Assembly (NCBI RefSeq): GCF_029906345.1
Contig: NZ_JARYGY010000009.1
Coordinates: 124,001 to 188,000, forward strand
From: Aquimarina mycalae
Lineage (GTDB): Bacteria; Bacteroidota; Bacteroidia; Flavobacteriales; Flavobacteriaceae
Length of the DNA: 64,000 nt
Direction: 5' to 3'
Shown one piece after another: positions 51,104-61,252 of the stretch. The translations under genes were made by a program, and so were the position numbers. Under the pieces are notes generated by a model, which searched no databases, was not told the origin of the DNA, and saw only the letters and a program-made list of their open reading frames with translations. Position 1 is the stretch's first letter, and the number at the start of each line of letters is the position of its first letter.

Positions 51104-54100
51104 ATGTATTTAATTTTTGATACCGAAACTACAGGTCTACCTAAGCGTTGGGATGCTCCCATAAGTGATTCAGACAACTGGCCAAGATGTATCCAGATTG
51201 CCTGGCAGTTACATGATGAAATGGGAAACTGCATTGAACATCAGGATTACTTGGTAAAACCAGAAGGTTTTAATATTCCTTACGATGCTGAAAAAATTCA
51301 TGGGATCTCTACAGCATTGGCAGATCAAGAAGGTATCACTTTAGCTGAAGTTTTAGAGAAATTTAATATTGCGTTATCCAAAACCAAATTCGTTGTAGGT
51401 CAGAATGTAGGTTTCGATGTTAACATTATGGGAGCTGAGTTTTATCGGCTTGGTATCCAAAATCAACTACAAGAACTACCTGTTCTTGACACTTGTACAG
51501 AAACCACTGCTAGTTTATGTCAGATTCCTGGAGGTCGTGGAGGAAAGTTTAAACTTCCAACGTTAACAGAACTACACGAATTTTTATTTGGAACTGCATT
51601 TGGAGAAGCCCATAACGCAACTGCCGATGTAGAAGCTACTACAAGATGTTTTCTGGAATTAATTCGTAAGCAGGTATTCACACAAGAAGAACTTGATGTA
51701 TTACCTGATTATTTTCAGAATTTTAAGGAGGTTAACAAAGAACCTATTCAATTAATAGGACTTAAACACATAAACCTAAAAAAAGCCTCTCAAAAAATCC
51801 AAGAGGCATTAGATCAACAAGGTAGCTCTGATATTTCTCAGCAAGAAATCAAGGACAATATTGCAGCACTAGATGCTGTTAACTTTGCACATCTTCACAA
51901 TCATACTCAGTTTTCAGTGCTACAATCAACAACGAGCATTCCTGATTTAGTAAAAGAAACAGCAAAGCATAAAATGACTGCAGTTGCGATGACCGATCAT
52001 GCCAATATGATGGGTGCATTTCATTTTGTATCTGCAGTTACTAATCATAATAAAAGTGTAAAAGCAGCCAATCAAGAAGCTGTTGAAAATGGAGAGGAAC
52101 CTACAGGAGTAGAAATAAAGCCTATCGTTGGTTGTGAATTCTTTGTTTGTGAAAACCATACGGATAAATCTAGAAAAGACAATGGTTATCAAATTGTATT
52201 ACTCGCAAAAAATAAAAACGGGTATCATAACTTAGCAAAAATGTCTTCTATAGGTTTTGTAGATGGATTCTATTATCTACCAAGAATTGACAAAGAGGTT
52301 ATCAAGCAGTATAAAGAAGATATCATTGTACTTACTGGTAATCTATATGGTGAAGTTCCTAGTAAAGTATTGAATATTGGTGAAAAACAGGCGGAGGAAG
52401 CTTTGTTATGGTGGAAAGAAGAGTTTGGAGATGACTTATACATCGAGATTATGCGTCATAATCAAGAAGATGAAAATCGTGTAAATCAAGTTTTGATAGA
52501 CTTCTCCAGAAAACATAATATAAAAACCATCGCTTCGAATAACACCTATTATTGCGAGAAAAAAGATGCCAATGCACATGATATTCTTTTATGTGTAAAA
52601 GACGGAGAAAAACAAGCAACTCCAATAGGGAGAGGAAGAGGATATCGTTACGGATTACCTAATCAAGAATATTATTTTAAGTCTTCTGAGGAGATGAAAA
52701 ATTTATTCAAAGATCTTCCCGAAGCCATTATCAATATACAAGAGGTAATTGATAAAATAGAACCTTTTGTGCTTGCTAGAGATGTTCTATTACCCGCCTT
52801 TGACATCCCAGAAGAATTTCAATCTGAAGAAGATAATATCGATGGTGGTAAAAGAGGAGAAAATGCATACCTAAGACATATAACATACAAAGGTGCTAAG
52901 ATAAGATATGGAGAAATTACTCCCGAGATTGATGAACGATTAGATTTTGAGCTTAAAGTAATAGAAAACACAGGATATCCAGGATATTTCCTGATTGTGG
53001 AAGACTTTATTCGAGCGGCCAGAGATATGGGCGTTTCTGTAGGCCCTGGACGTGGATCTGCAGCTGGATCTGCGGTCGCGTATTGTCTATGGATTACCAA
53101 TCTGGATCCTATTAAGTATGACTTGCTTTTTGAGAGATTCTTAAATCCAGATCGTGTAAGTATGCCTGATATTGATATCGATTTTGATGATGAAGGACGA
53201 GGACGAGTAATGGATTATGTAATCGAAAAGTATGGAGCTAATCAAGTAGCACAGATTATTACCTATGGAACCATGGCGGCAAAATCTTCTATTAGAGATA
53301 CTGCGCGAGTATTGGATCTTCCACTTGGAGATGCGGATAGAATAGCAAAGCTAATTCCTAATATGTCCAAACTGGGTAAAATCTTTGGGGTAGACGAAGC
53401 TGTATTAAAGAAAAAGTTTAGAAGTGACGAATTAGAAAAAGTAAATGAATTACTCAATATTGCAGAAGGTAGCGATCTCGAAGCAGAAACACTGAATCAA
53501 GCCAGAGTACTGGAAGGCTCTGTTAGGAACACAGGTATACATGCTTGTGGAGTTATCATTACACCAGATGACATTACTAAATTTGTTCCTGTTGCGTTAG
53601 CAAAAGATTCTGACATGTACTGTACTCAGTTTGATAACTCGGTAGTAGAAAGTGCAGGTTTACTAAAAATGGATTTCCTGGGATTAAAGACGTTAACTTT
53701 GATCAAGGATACCGTTAAAATTGTAAAAGCAAAACATGGAGTAGAACTTGATCCAGAGAATTTTCCTTTAGATGATGAAGAAACCTATGCTTTATTCCAA
53801 AGAGGAGAAACAGTTGGGGTTTTCCAATATGAATCTCCTGGTATGCAAAAATACATGAAGGAATTAAAGCCTACTGTATTTGCAGATCTTATTGCAATGA
53901 ATGCTTTATATCGACCAGGACCACTAGAATACATTCCGAGCTTTATTAATCGAAAACACGGTACAGAAGAAATAATATATGACCTTGAAGCCTGTGAAGA
54001 ATATCTAAAAGAAACCTACGGAATCACGGTATATCAGGAGCAAGTGATGTTACTGTCTCAAAAACTTGCAGATTTCACTAAAGGTGAAGCCGATGTACTT

Positions 54101-55489
54101 CGTAAAGCGATGGGTAAAAAGCAGAAAGCTGTTCTGGATAAAATGAAACCTAAATTTATTGAGCAAGCTGCTGCCAAAGGTCATGCAGAAGATAAATTAG
54201 AAAAAATCTGGAAAGATTGGGAAGCTTTTGCAGCCTATGCCTTCAATAAATCTCACTCTACTTGTTATGCATGGATTGCTTACCAAACGGCATATCTAAA
54301 AGCTCATTATCCTGCAGAATATATGGCTGCCGTGCTTTCTAATAACATGAATGATATCAAACAGGTTACTTTCTTTATGGAAGAATGTAAACGTATGAAA
54401 TTAGAAGTGTTAGGACCTGATGTTAATGAATCCTATAGAAAATTCTCGGTAAACAAAGATGGAGCCGTACGGTTTGGTATGGGCGCGATTAAAGGTGTTG
54501 GTACAGGAGCTGTAGCCACTATTGTCGAAAACAGAAAAGAAGATGGCCCATATAAATCCATTTTTGATATGGCGAAACGTATAGATTTACGTGCTGCCAA
54601 TAAAAAAGCTTTTGAGAGCTTAGCACTAGCTGGCGGTTTTGATTCTTTTAAAGAAACTCATAGAGGTCAATATTTTTATCAAGATGGAGATAGTATTACA
54701 TTTCTTGAAAAAGCCATGAAATATGGATCCAAATATCAAGAAAATGAAAACTCTTCTCAGGTAAGTTTATTTGGTGAAGCTAGCGATGTTCAGATTCCCG
54801 AGCCAATTGTTCCTCCTTGCGAAGAATGGGGAACGATGGAAAAACTTGCTCGAGAAAAAGAAGTTGTGGGGATTTATCTCTCTGGGCATCCACTTGATGA
54901 CTTTAAATATGAAATGAAATATTTCTGTAATGGAACTTTGCTAAATTTTGCTGATTTAGAAAACAACCTGAATCGCGAGATATCATTTGGTGGTGTAATT
55001 ACTGGAGTAGAACATCGAACTTCTAAAAACGGAAAAGGTTGGGCTACTTTTATTATTGAAGATTATAATACAGCTCATGAGTTTAGAATTTTTGGAGAAG
55101 ATTATTTGAAACATAGGCCATTTTTAGTACAAAGTACGTTTGTCTATGCAAAAGCTTTTATTAAAGAAGGATGGGTAAACAGAGATACTGGCAAAAAAGG
55201 TGACCCAAGAATACAATTTAATAGTTTCCAATTATTACATGATGTGATGGAAACCTATGCTAGAAAACTAACTATACAATTAGATATCAATACACTATCT
55301 GACAAAAGAATTGATGACTTAAAAGAACTATTAACAGAACATTCTGGAAACCACACCTTAAACTTTGTGATCTTCGAAATGGCTGAAAAACTTAAATTAC
55401 ATATGCCAAGTAGAAAACAGAAAGTAAATATATCCCCAGAATTACTTGCAGCTCTTGAAAATGATTCTGTCTATTATAAACTTAATTAA
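51104..55489 (+). CDS. dnaE: DNA polymerase III alpha with N-terminal proofreading exonuclease
   Basis: 1461 residues. Residues 1-200: DnaQ-type DEDDh exonuclease with FDTETTG (4-10), NVGFDVNIM and HNATADVEATT. PHP domain from about residue 260 (LHNHTQFSVLQ). Polymerase: GPGRGSAAGSAVAYCL (about 646) and the catalytic MPDIDIDFDDEGR (about 687), then AFNKSHSTCYAWIAYQTAYLKAHYP, HhH region and OB fold with EISFGGVITGVEHRTSKNGKGWATFIIEDY (about 1290). Replicative polymerase alpha. The fused proofreading domain is a known Bacteroidota feature. A weak palindromic transcription stop follows. Confidence 0.95.
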   Translation: MYLIFDTETTGLPKRWDAPISDSDNWPRCIQIAWQLHDEMGNCIEHQDYLVKPEGFNIPYDAEKIHGISTALADQEGITLAEVLEKFNIALSKTKFVVGQNVGFDVNIMGAEFYRLGIQNQLQELPVLDTCTETTASLCQIPGGRGGKFKLPTLTELHEFLFGTAFGEAHNATADVEATTRCFLELIRKQVFTQEELDVLPDYFQNFKEVNKEPIQLIGLKHINLKKASQKIQEALDQQGSSDISQQEIKDNIAALDAVNFAHLHNHTQFSVLQSTTSIPDLVKETAKHKMTAVAMTDHANMMGAFHFVSAVTNHNKSVKAANQEAVENGEEPTGVEIKPIVGCEFFVCENHTDKSRKDNGYQIVLLAKNKNGYHNLAKMSSIGFVDGFYYLPRIDKEVIKQYKEDIIVLTGNLYGEVPSKVLNIGEKQAEEALLWWKEEFGDDLYIEIMRHNQEDENRVNQVLIDFSRKHNIKTIASNNTYYCEKKDANAHDILLCVKDGEKQATPIGRGRGYRYGLPNQEYYFKSSEEMKNLFKDLPEAIINIQEVIDKIEPFVLARDVLLPAFDIPEEFQSEEDNIDGGKRGENAYLRHITYKGAKIRYGEITPEIDERLDFELKVIENTGYPGYFLIVEDFIRAARDMGVSVGPGRGSAAGSAVAYCLWITNLDPIKYDLLFERFLNPDRVSMPDIDIDFDDEGRGRVMDYVIEKYGANQVAQIITYGTMAAKSSIRDTARVLDLPLGDADRIAKLIPNMSKLGKIFGVDEAVLKKKFRSDELEKVNELLNIAEGSDLEAETLNQARVLEGSVRNTGIHACGVIITPDDITKFVPVALAKDSDMYCTQFDNSVVESAGLLKMDFLGLKTLTLIKDTVKIVKAKHGVELDPENFPLDDEETYALFQRGETVGVFQYESPGMQKYMKELKPTVFADLIAMNALYRPGPLEYIPSFINRKHGTEEIIYDLEACEEYLKETYGITVYQEQVMLLSQKLADFTKGEADVLRKAMGKKQKAVLDKMKPKFIEQAAAKGHAEDKLEKIWKDWEAFAAYAFNKSHSTCYAWIAYQTAYLKAHYPAEYMAAVLSNNMNDIKQVTFFMEECKRMKLEVLGPDVNESYRKFSVNKDGAVRFGMGAIKGVGTGAVATIVENRKEDGPYKSIFDMAKRIDLRAANKKAFESLALAGGFDSFKETHRGQYFYQDGDSITFLEKAMKYGSKYQENENSSQVSLFGEASDVQIPEPIVPPCEEWGTMEKLAREKEVVGIYLSGHPLDDFKYEMKYFCNGTLLNFADLENNLNREISFGGVITGVEHRTSKNGKGWATFIIEDYNTAHEFRIFGEDYLKHRPFLVQSTFVYAKAFIKEGWVNRDTGKKGDPRIQFNSFQLLHDVMETYARKLTIQLDINTLSDKRIDDLKELLTEHSGNHTLNFVIFEMAEKLKLHMPSRKQKVNISPELLAALENDSVYYKLN

Positions 55490-55500
55490 TAAAAAATACT

Positions 55501-55548
55501 AAAAGCCGGCATCAAGTTGTTGAATCACAACTTACGATGCCGACTTTG
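55501..55548. terminator. Terminator between dnaE and the cytolysin gene
   Basis: AAAGnCGGCATC ... GATGCCGnCTTT with an inner AAGTTGT/ACAACTT stem; bidirectional between convergent genes, T-run weak. Confidence 0.75.
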
Positions 55549-55570
55549 AAAAGAGGTGAATCTATCTTTT

Positions 55571-57121
55571 TTATTGACAAGCTCTTACTTTTACTTCAAG
55601 CACGTCTCTATAAGATTCAAAGCAATCTTCATAATCATGGACATGACCACCAATATTATCGACTAATTTGCTCTCATAACCACTATCTCCAAACCTATCT
55701 CTTTCTACATGGTAAAATATATCATAGGCTCCATTTGGCGGAGTAATTGCTGTTTTAGCTCCGTCGGTTGTATTAAATTTCCAATCAATTTTATCATAAG
55801 AGACATCGTTAGTAAGATTGTTCTTATACTCTATCCCAACTCTAAAATTATCTGCCAAATTATTTGTAAATATTATTTGATTGTGTGTAACACCTACCTT
55901 AGTACAATTTAAAGCTACATAATTTGTTGAATATCCCATTTTTGCTAAACTATTATCTTTTAAGAATCGTATGGTATATGCAATAGGAACTCCTGGATTA
56001 TTTCTACTGTATGTTGCATTTTCACCTTTTATGATGGTTTGCAGGTCTCCAAAATTTTGTGCAGACACGGCTTCAGAAGCTACTGCAGCATTTCCTCCTA
56101 TAGTAACGGTAGTAATATTAGATTCATTCAAGATTTCTTTATACTTTGCCTCTACGGTTCCAGAAGCACTGGTTACACCACTAGCATAGTTAAAAGCACC
56201 TGTTAATTGAGCCTCTGTTGCTTCTGCCGTAGTCTCCATTCTAAACATAATAATCCTACCGTAATTTACCGAATGTACATATGCTGGTGGTGTACTAGAA
56301 TTAAATGCATTCTCAACTTGTGCTAATGATACATCCGCTCCAAATACAGCTGCTGGATTATTTGGTGTATCCATCGTTATTGTATAAAAAACTTGCTTAA
56401 ATACCATGATAGCTACTCTTCTGGTCGAAGTGGTTTCATAATTAAATTGCGCAGATACATCTCCAGTCGCCCACTCTGTATTCATACCTACTTCTAAGCT
56501 CATTTGTTTAGAACTATACGAAGTGCTTGCAGCATAAGAAGAATTAGATGGGTTTGTGTATCCTTCGTCATAGGCATTGGCATTCCAATATTCTAATGCT
56601 TCATCAATTTTAGCTTGTACATTAGAATTTATTGGATCTTCTACTCTAATATTTCCTGCTTCACCAATACCTGGCAGATCTAAACGGATTGTCATTGGTG
56701 CCCTACCTAAGGTAAATGCTTCTGGCAAACCATCTCTCATAGATTCATTTCCAACCACTAATGCTCCTGGCCAAATGATTCCTCTAGTTGGTCGTAGAAT
56801 TGCCACATCCTCAAAATTCGCTTTAAGATTATAATCTACACGAACACAGGTTGTTCTTTCGCCTTCTAAAGAGGTTACATCAGTAGTTGTTTCACCTGGC
56901 GTTTTCAATAATGCTTCTCCACCAGTTTCTTCAACACCCAATAACTGATTAGCATCATAATCAAGATTATTAATAAAATCATTAATAGTATTCGCTTCGG
57001 GATTAATTGGTTCTCCTGGAATAGGATCTTCATCCTTACTACAAGAGCTGCACGCAATACAAGAACATATTAAGCTAATTAATATAAACGCTTGGGGCAT
57101 TTTTAAAATTGAAGTTTTCAT
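55571..57121 (-). CDS. Cholesterol-dependent-cytolysin-like lipoprotein
   Basis: 516 residues. The signal peptide ends in Cys-rich CIACSSCSKDEDP; a lipid-anchored Cys followed by SKDED matches the K-(D/E)2 lipoprotein surface-export signal described in Bacteroidota. Residues about 85-405 match domains 1-3 of thiol-activated (cholesterol-dependent) cytolysins: WPGALVVGNESMRDGLPEAF, RAPMTIRLDLPG, FKQVFYTITMDTPNNPAAVFG, PPAYVHSVNYGRIIMFRMETT and PIAYTIRFLKDNS. The C-terminal part (about 410-516) is not the usual domain 4: the undecapeptide ECTGLAWEWWR and the Thr-Leu pair are absent, and the protein ends RACQ. This fits the CDC-like (CDCL) branch seen in Bacteroidota. Pore-forming activity and membrane partner are inferred. 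Divergent from a TPR-HTH regulator. Confidence 0.88.
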   Translation of the reverse strand: MKTSILKMPQAFILISLICSCIACSSCSKDEDPIPGEPINPEANTINDFINNLDYDANQLLGVEETGGEALLKTPGETTTDVTSLEGERTTCVRVDYNLKANFEDVAILRPTRGIIWPGALVVGNESMRDGLPEAFTLGRAPMTIRLDLPGIGEAGNIRVEDPINSNVQAKIDEALEYWNANAYDEGYTNPSNSSYAASTSYSSKQMSLEVGMNTEWATGDVSAQFNYETTSTRRVAIMVFKQVFYTITMDTPNNPAAVFGADVSLAQVENAFNSSTPPAYVHSVNYGRIIMFRMETTAEATEAQLTGAFNYASGVTSASGTVEAKYKEILNESNITTVTIGGNAAVASEAVSAQNFGDLQTIIKGENATYSRNNPGVPIAYTIRFLKDNSLAKMGYSTNYVALNCTKVGVTHNQIIFTNNLADNFRVGIEYKNNLTNDVSYDKIDWKFNTTDGAKTAITPPNGAYDIFYHVERDRFGDSGYESKLVDNIGGHVHDYEDCFESYRDVLEVKVRACQ

Positions 57122-57432
57122 GATTTATGTTTTTATTGATTCAACGAGTCAAAACTATCCGAAAAGTTGTGTAACCCCTAATTTTAGGTATGGACAAAGT
57201 ATGGACAGCCTCTAAAAATCAATCAATTACATAAAACCACTTACCACATTCAATTACGCACTTACTTTAAATGTTTTCTTAGTATTTTCAATAGGTAGCA
57301 AGAATTAATAGTGGGGAAAAATCAATTTCAACAACCTTTTCACTTTAAAAAAGATCATTCCTAATCTGGACAACCCTCTATTATTATAGTAATTTATTAA
57401 GTAACTTAGATGGTAACTAAACGACCATTTTT
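57122..57432. other. 311-bp divergent gap, cytolysin and TPR regulator promoters
   Basis: Shared upstream region of the cytolysin-like gene (minus) and the TPR-HTH gene (+). No strong inverted repeat or gene is seen. Confidence 0.6.
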
Positions 57433-59316
57433 ATGAAATCTTCAGCTCTAATAAGTGTAGTTTTTCTTTTATTTTTTCCAAAAGTAGTCTTCACCCAAAA
57501 TCAAAAAATGATTGACAGTCTTATTAAAGTTTATGATTCGCTGCCTGATAGTTATGAAAAAGTGATGACTTCTGCCAGATTGTATTATCAGGAAGTATAT
57601 ACAAACCCTCAAAAAGGCGAAAAACATGCGAGAAACTCGATTAGCATATCAAAGAATATAGATTATCCTTCTGGAGTAACTGTTGGTAATTATCATTTAG
57701 GTGTTTATTTCTATTTAATTCATCAACTCGACTCAGCAAAATTCTATTATAACAAAACATTAGATCTTGCAAAAGCATCAGAAGATCGTGTCATGATCTC
57801 TAAATCGTATTCTGAGCTTGCTCAAATTGCTCAGGATGAAGGAAATTTTGACAAAGCACTGGATCTTAGGGATTTTGCTAACGAAGAATTTAAAAAAGCA
57901 AATGATTATTTAAACTATGGCATAGGTATAGGAAGTAAAGCTATCATCTATAATGACAAAGGCGACTTCAAAACAGCTGTAGAACAGAGTTTATTAGCAT
58001 TAAGAATATTAGACACGATCGATCGTGAGCCATATAGAAAAGCAGATATAAACTCCCAAATAGGAGATATTGAAGCAAGACGACACAATCTTCTTCAAGC
58101 AATACAATATTATCAGGATGCTTTAAAAATCTATACAGAAACTAATGATAACATTTATATAAGTAATACGCATATTAAAATTGGAGAATCTTACCAAAGT
58201 CTTGGCAAACTGGACAAAGCAAAAGAACATATCGAATTGGGTTTACATATAGCCATTAAGTATAATATAAAAGATAATATAATGAATTCTTATGCTGGGC
58301 TTGGAGAACTACTTGCGCAGGATGGAGATTACGAAAAAGCACAAGATTATTTAAAAAAGAGTCTGAAATTAAGTGTAGAAAATGAGTTTTCGACGAACCA
58401 TATATCTATTCTTAATACAATGGGGTTTATCTTAACCAAAAAAGGAGACGGTAAAAAGGCGTTAGAATTTTTAGAAAATGCAATCCAAAAAGCAGATTCA
58501 ATGGGAGCAAAAAACGAACTTAAAAACGCCTACCAACAAAGAGCAGATACCTATGAATTATTAAAAGACTACAAAAATTCCTTATCAGATACGAAACAAT
58601 ATATCCAGTTATCAGATAGTCTAGATAATGTCGCTAAATCTAAACAAATCGAAGAGCTAAAAATTACTTATGAGACTGAGAAAAAAGAAGCGGCAATTGC
58701 TTTACAAAAAGAAGAAATAAAAAATCTAAATCAACAGGTAGAAATCAGTAATCTTCGTAAAACGTTATATGCAGGAGGAATGATTTCATTTATTGCAGTT
58801 TCGGGATTGTTATTCTTTGGATTTAGACAGCGTATAAAAAAGAATAAAATAGCACGTGAAAAACAAGAAGAAATATACAAACGAGAAATTGAATTTAAAA
58901 AGAAAGAGCTTACTTCACAAACACTCCATTTAGTACAAAAAAATAGCTTTATTCAGGAATTAAAAGAAAACCTCGAACGCATTAAAAATTCTCCTGAGCT
59001 TTTTAAAGTAGAATTTAGACGTTTAGTGCTACTTCTAAAAAAAGAAAGTGCTGAAGACAAGGATTGGGAAGTGTTTAAATCATACTTTGCCGATGTACAT
59101 AATAATTTTGATCATAAACTTAAGTCGATCTATGATCAAATATCTGAAAAAGAAATACGACTAGCCTCTTTCTTAAGAATGAACCTTACTACTAAGGAGA
59201 TTGCAACCATGCTCAATGTTTTGCCTGATAGTGTTCTGAAATCAAAATATCGATTAAAAAAGAAACTAAACCTTGATAAAGAAACAGATTTATACCAATT
59301 CTTAAATACTTTATAA
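57433..59316 (+). CDS. TPR-domain membrane regulator with C-terminal HTH
   Basis: 627 residues. Signal-like N-terminus (1-21), about eight tetratricopeptide repeats (25-400), a coiled-coil linker (400-440), one transmembrane helix (about 447-465, LYAGGMISFIAVSGLLFFGF) and a cytoplasmic C-terminal helix-turn-helix of the LuxR-like kind (RLASFLRMNLTTKEIATMLNVLPDSVLKSKYRLKKKLNLDK, about 577-615). A common flavobacterial architecture in which periplasmic TPRs sense a partner and the cytoplasmic HTH acts on DNA. Divergent from the cytolysin-like gene, hence a candidate regulator of it. Confidence 0.87.
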   Translation: MKSSALISVVFLLFFPKVVFTQNQKMIDSLIKVYDSLPDSYEKVMTSARLYYQEVYTNPQKGEKHARNSISISKNIDYPSGVTVGNYHLGVYFYLIHQLDSAKFYYNKTLDLAKASEDRVMISKSYSELAQIAQDEGNFDKALDLRDFANEEFKKANDYLNYGIGIGSKAIIYNDKGDFKTAVEQSLLALRILDTIDREPYRKADINSQIGDIEARRHNLLQAIQYYQDALKIYTETNDNIYISNTHIKIGESYQSLGKLDKAKEHIELGLHIAIKYNIKDNIMNSYAGLGELLAQDGDYEKAQDYLKKSLKLSVENEFSTNHISILNTMGFILTKKGDGKKALEFLENAIQKADSMGAKNELKNAYQQRADTYELLKDYKNSLSDTKQYIQLSDSLDNVAKSKQIEELKITYETEKKEAAIALQKEEIKNLNQQVEISNLRKTLYAGGMISFIAVSGLLFFGFRQRIKKNKIAREKQEEIYKREIEFKKKELTSQTLHLVQKNSFIQELKENLERIKNSPELFKVEFRRLVLLLKKESAEDKDWEVFKSYFADVHNNFDHKLKSIYDQISEKEIRLASFLRMNLTTKEIATMLNVLPDSVLKSKYRLKKKLNLDKETDLYQFLNTL

Positions 59317-59369
59317 ACTAGCCTGCTTTAAAATTATCTTATCTTGTAGAAAAACCCATATCATATAAT

Positions 59370-60599
59370 ATGCAAAAGAATACTTTATATACTATACTGA
59401 TAAGTATTATCATTCTTGGCATCTTATCTTATTTCGTTTTACGGACAACAAAATCGAATACTGTTGAGTATATAGCTATTACTCCAATAGCAACTCATTC
59501 TAATGGAATGGAATTTATTGATTCTTCAACGTGCGTAGATTGTCATCAAAAAATAGTTGAGGAGCATTATAAAACCGCTCATTTCAATTCTTTCCAACCC
59601 GTAAACAAAAATACCATCAAAGGAAGTTTTCAAAAAGGTGAAAATACATTAATTCTGAATAAAGATGTTACTTTTCACTTCGTAGAAAAAGATAGTGCCT
59701 TTTATCAAGAACCTATATTTAATAATCAAAATACGCCTTTTTATTCAGCTAAGATGGATATTGCGGTAGGATCTGGGACCAAAGGACAATCATATCTGAT
59801 GTGGAACAATAATCATTTATTGCAATTACAAGCTTCTTATTTCACTCCTACAGACAGTTGGATCAATAGTCCTGGCGCTCCAGATCAATTAGCTCCAGCT
59901 AGACCTGTATTAGAACGTTGCCTAGAATGCCACACTACCTTTGTACAAAATATTTCTGGTAATAAAAAAGGCAATCAGTTTCATAAAAAAAACATAGTAT
60001 ATGGGATTGATTGCCAACGTTGTCATGGACCTGTACAAGATCATGTGAAGTATCACAAACAACACCCTAAGGATAAAACAGCTAAACATATTATACAATA
60101 CAGTTCCTTATCTCGTCAACAACGATTAGACGCTTGCGCCCTTTGCCATTCTGGTTTAAGAACAGAAACAACAGAGCGAGCTTTTTCTTATATGATCGGG
60201 GATACACTAAAAAAGTTTTCATTCCCTGATTATGATGAATCTAGTTTAGAAGAATTAGATGTACACGGAAATCAATATGGTTTATTGAAAGCTAGTAAAT
60301 GTTTTACAAAGAGTAATGCTCTTGATTGCATCACTTGTCATGATCCACATAAAAAAGAAAGAGGAAATTTCTTATCATTTAATCAAAAATGTATGAATTG
60401 TCATGCTTCATTGAAAAAAACTGTACAATGTTCTGGAGACAAAAACAACATTGAGAAAATGAACAACAACTGCATACAATGTCATATGCCTTTGGTAAAA
60501 AGCAAAACAATGAAAATACAAATCCCTAAAGGAGATGAAATCTCAGTAGATGTAAGAACGCATTTAATAGGGATTTACAATAAAGAAGATCAGCATTAA
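59370..60599 (+). CDS. Seven-heme cytochrome c, membrane-anchored
   Basis: 409 residues with an N-terminal anchor helix (8-25) and seven CxxCH heme-attachment motifs: CVDCH (55), CLECH, CQRCH, CALCH, CITCH, CMNCH and CIQCH. Periplasmic, tethered by the N-terminal helix. Resembles multiheme nitrite/tetrathionate-type electron carriers, but the active-site pattern cannot be decided by eye. No maturation genes nearby. Probably an electron-transfer or reductase subunit. Confidence 0.9.
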   Translation: MQKNTLYTILISIIILGILSYFVLRTTKSNTVEYIAITPIATHSNGMEFIDSSTCVDCHQKIVEEHYKTAHFNSFQPVNKNTIKGSFQKGENTLILNKDVTFHFVEKDSAFYQEPIFNNQNTPFYSAKMDIAVGSGTKGQSYLMWNNNHLLQLQASYFTPTDSWINSPGAPDQLAPARPVLERCLECHTTFVQNISGNKKGNQFHKKNIVYGIDCQRCHGPVQDHVKYHKQHPKDKTAKHIIQYSSLSRQQRLDACALCHSGLRTETTERAFSYMIGDTLKKFSFPDYDESSLEELDVHGNQYGLLKASKCFTKSNALDCITCHDPHKKERGNFLSFNQKCMNCHASLKKTVQCSGDKNNIEKMNNNCIQCHMPLVKSKTMKIQIPKGDEISVDVRTHLIGIYNKEDQH

Positions 60600-60799
60600 T
60601 CTTTTCTTGAAATTCTATTATTAAAAACTAAAAGATTAAAGCAATTGTTCTTTAACAGCATTATTTAATACTATATTTGGTATCAATAAATTTGATGACC
60701 CTATAGTCAAAACAAATATTCTGACTGTAAGCTTTAGAATAATTATTGACTAATTTTGTGAAATTAACATAAAACAAGAATTTTAAAAAATAGATAACT

Positions 60800-61117
60800 A
60801 TGGCATTAGAAATAACAGATGCTACTTTTGATGAAGTAGTACTAAAAAGTGACAAACCAGTATTAGTAGATTTTTGGGCGGCATGGTGTGGTCCTTGTAG
60901 AATGGTAGGTCCAATTATTGAGCAAATCAGTGAAGAATATGATGGAAAAGCTGTGGTAGGTAAAGTTGATGTAGATGCTAATCAGGAATTTGCCGCAAAA
61001 TATGGTGTGAGAAATATTCCAACAGTATTAGTTTTCCAAAACGGAGAAGTAGTTGGTCGTCAAGTAGGTGTTTCTCCTAAAAATGTATATGCAGAAGCTT
61101 TAGATTCATTAATCTAA
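60800..61117 (+). CDS. trxA: Thioredoxin
   Basis: 105 residues, canonical: VDFWAAWCGPCRMVGPI with the WCGPC active site (residues 31-35) and cis-Pro in VRNIPTVLVF. Cytoplasmic disulfide reductase. A clean TAATTTTG -7 element lies at 60751-60758. A hairpin terminator follows at 61136-61170. Confidence 0.96.
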   Translation: MALEITDATFDEVVLKSDKPVLVDFWAAWCGPCRMVGPIIEQISEEYDGKAVVGKVDVDANQEFAAKYGVRNIPTVLVFQNGEVVGRQVGVSPKNVYAEALDSLI

Positions 61118-61135
61118 AACTGCCTTAATAATTTC

Positions 61136-61170
61136 AAAAAACGGTTTGGCTTATAGTCAAACCGTTTTTT
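61136..61170 (+). terminator. Rho-independent terminator of trxA
   Basis: AAAAAACGGTTTG and its complement around a 9-nt loop, then a T-run, about 20 bases past the trxA stop. Confidence 0.9.
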
Positions 61171-61252
61171 TATGAAATAAATTAGTTATCCGTATATTGT
61201 TTCCATTATTAATATATAATATAAATCTTTTTACAAAAGGACAGTTGGGGTT

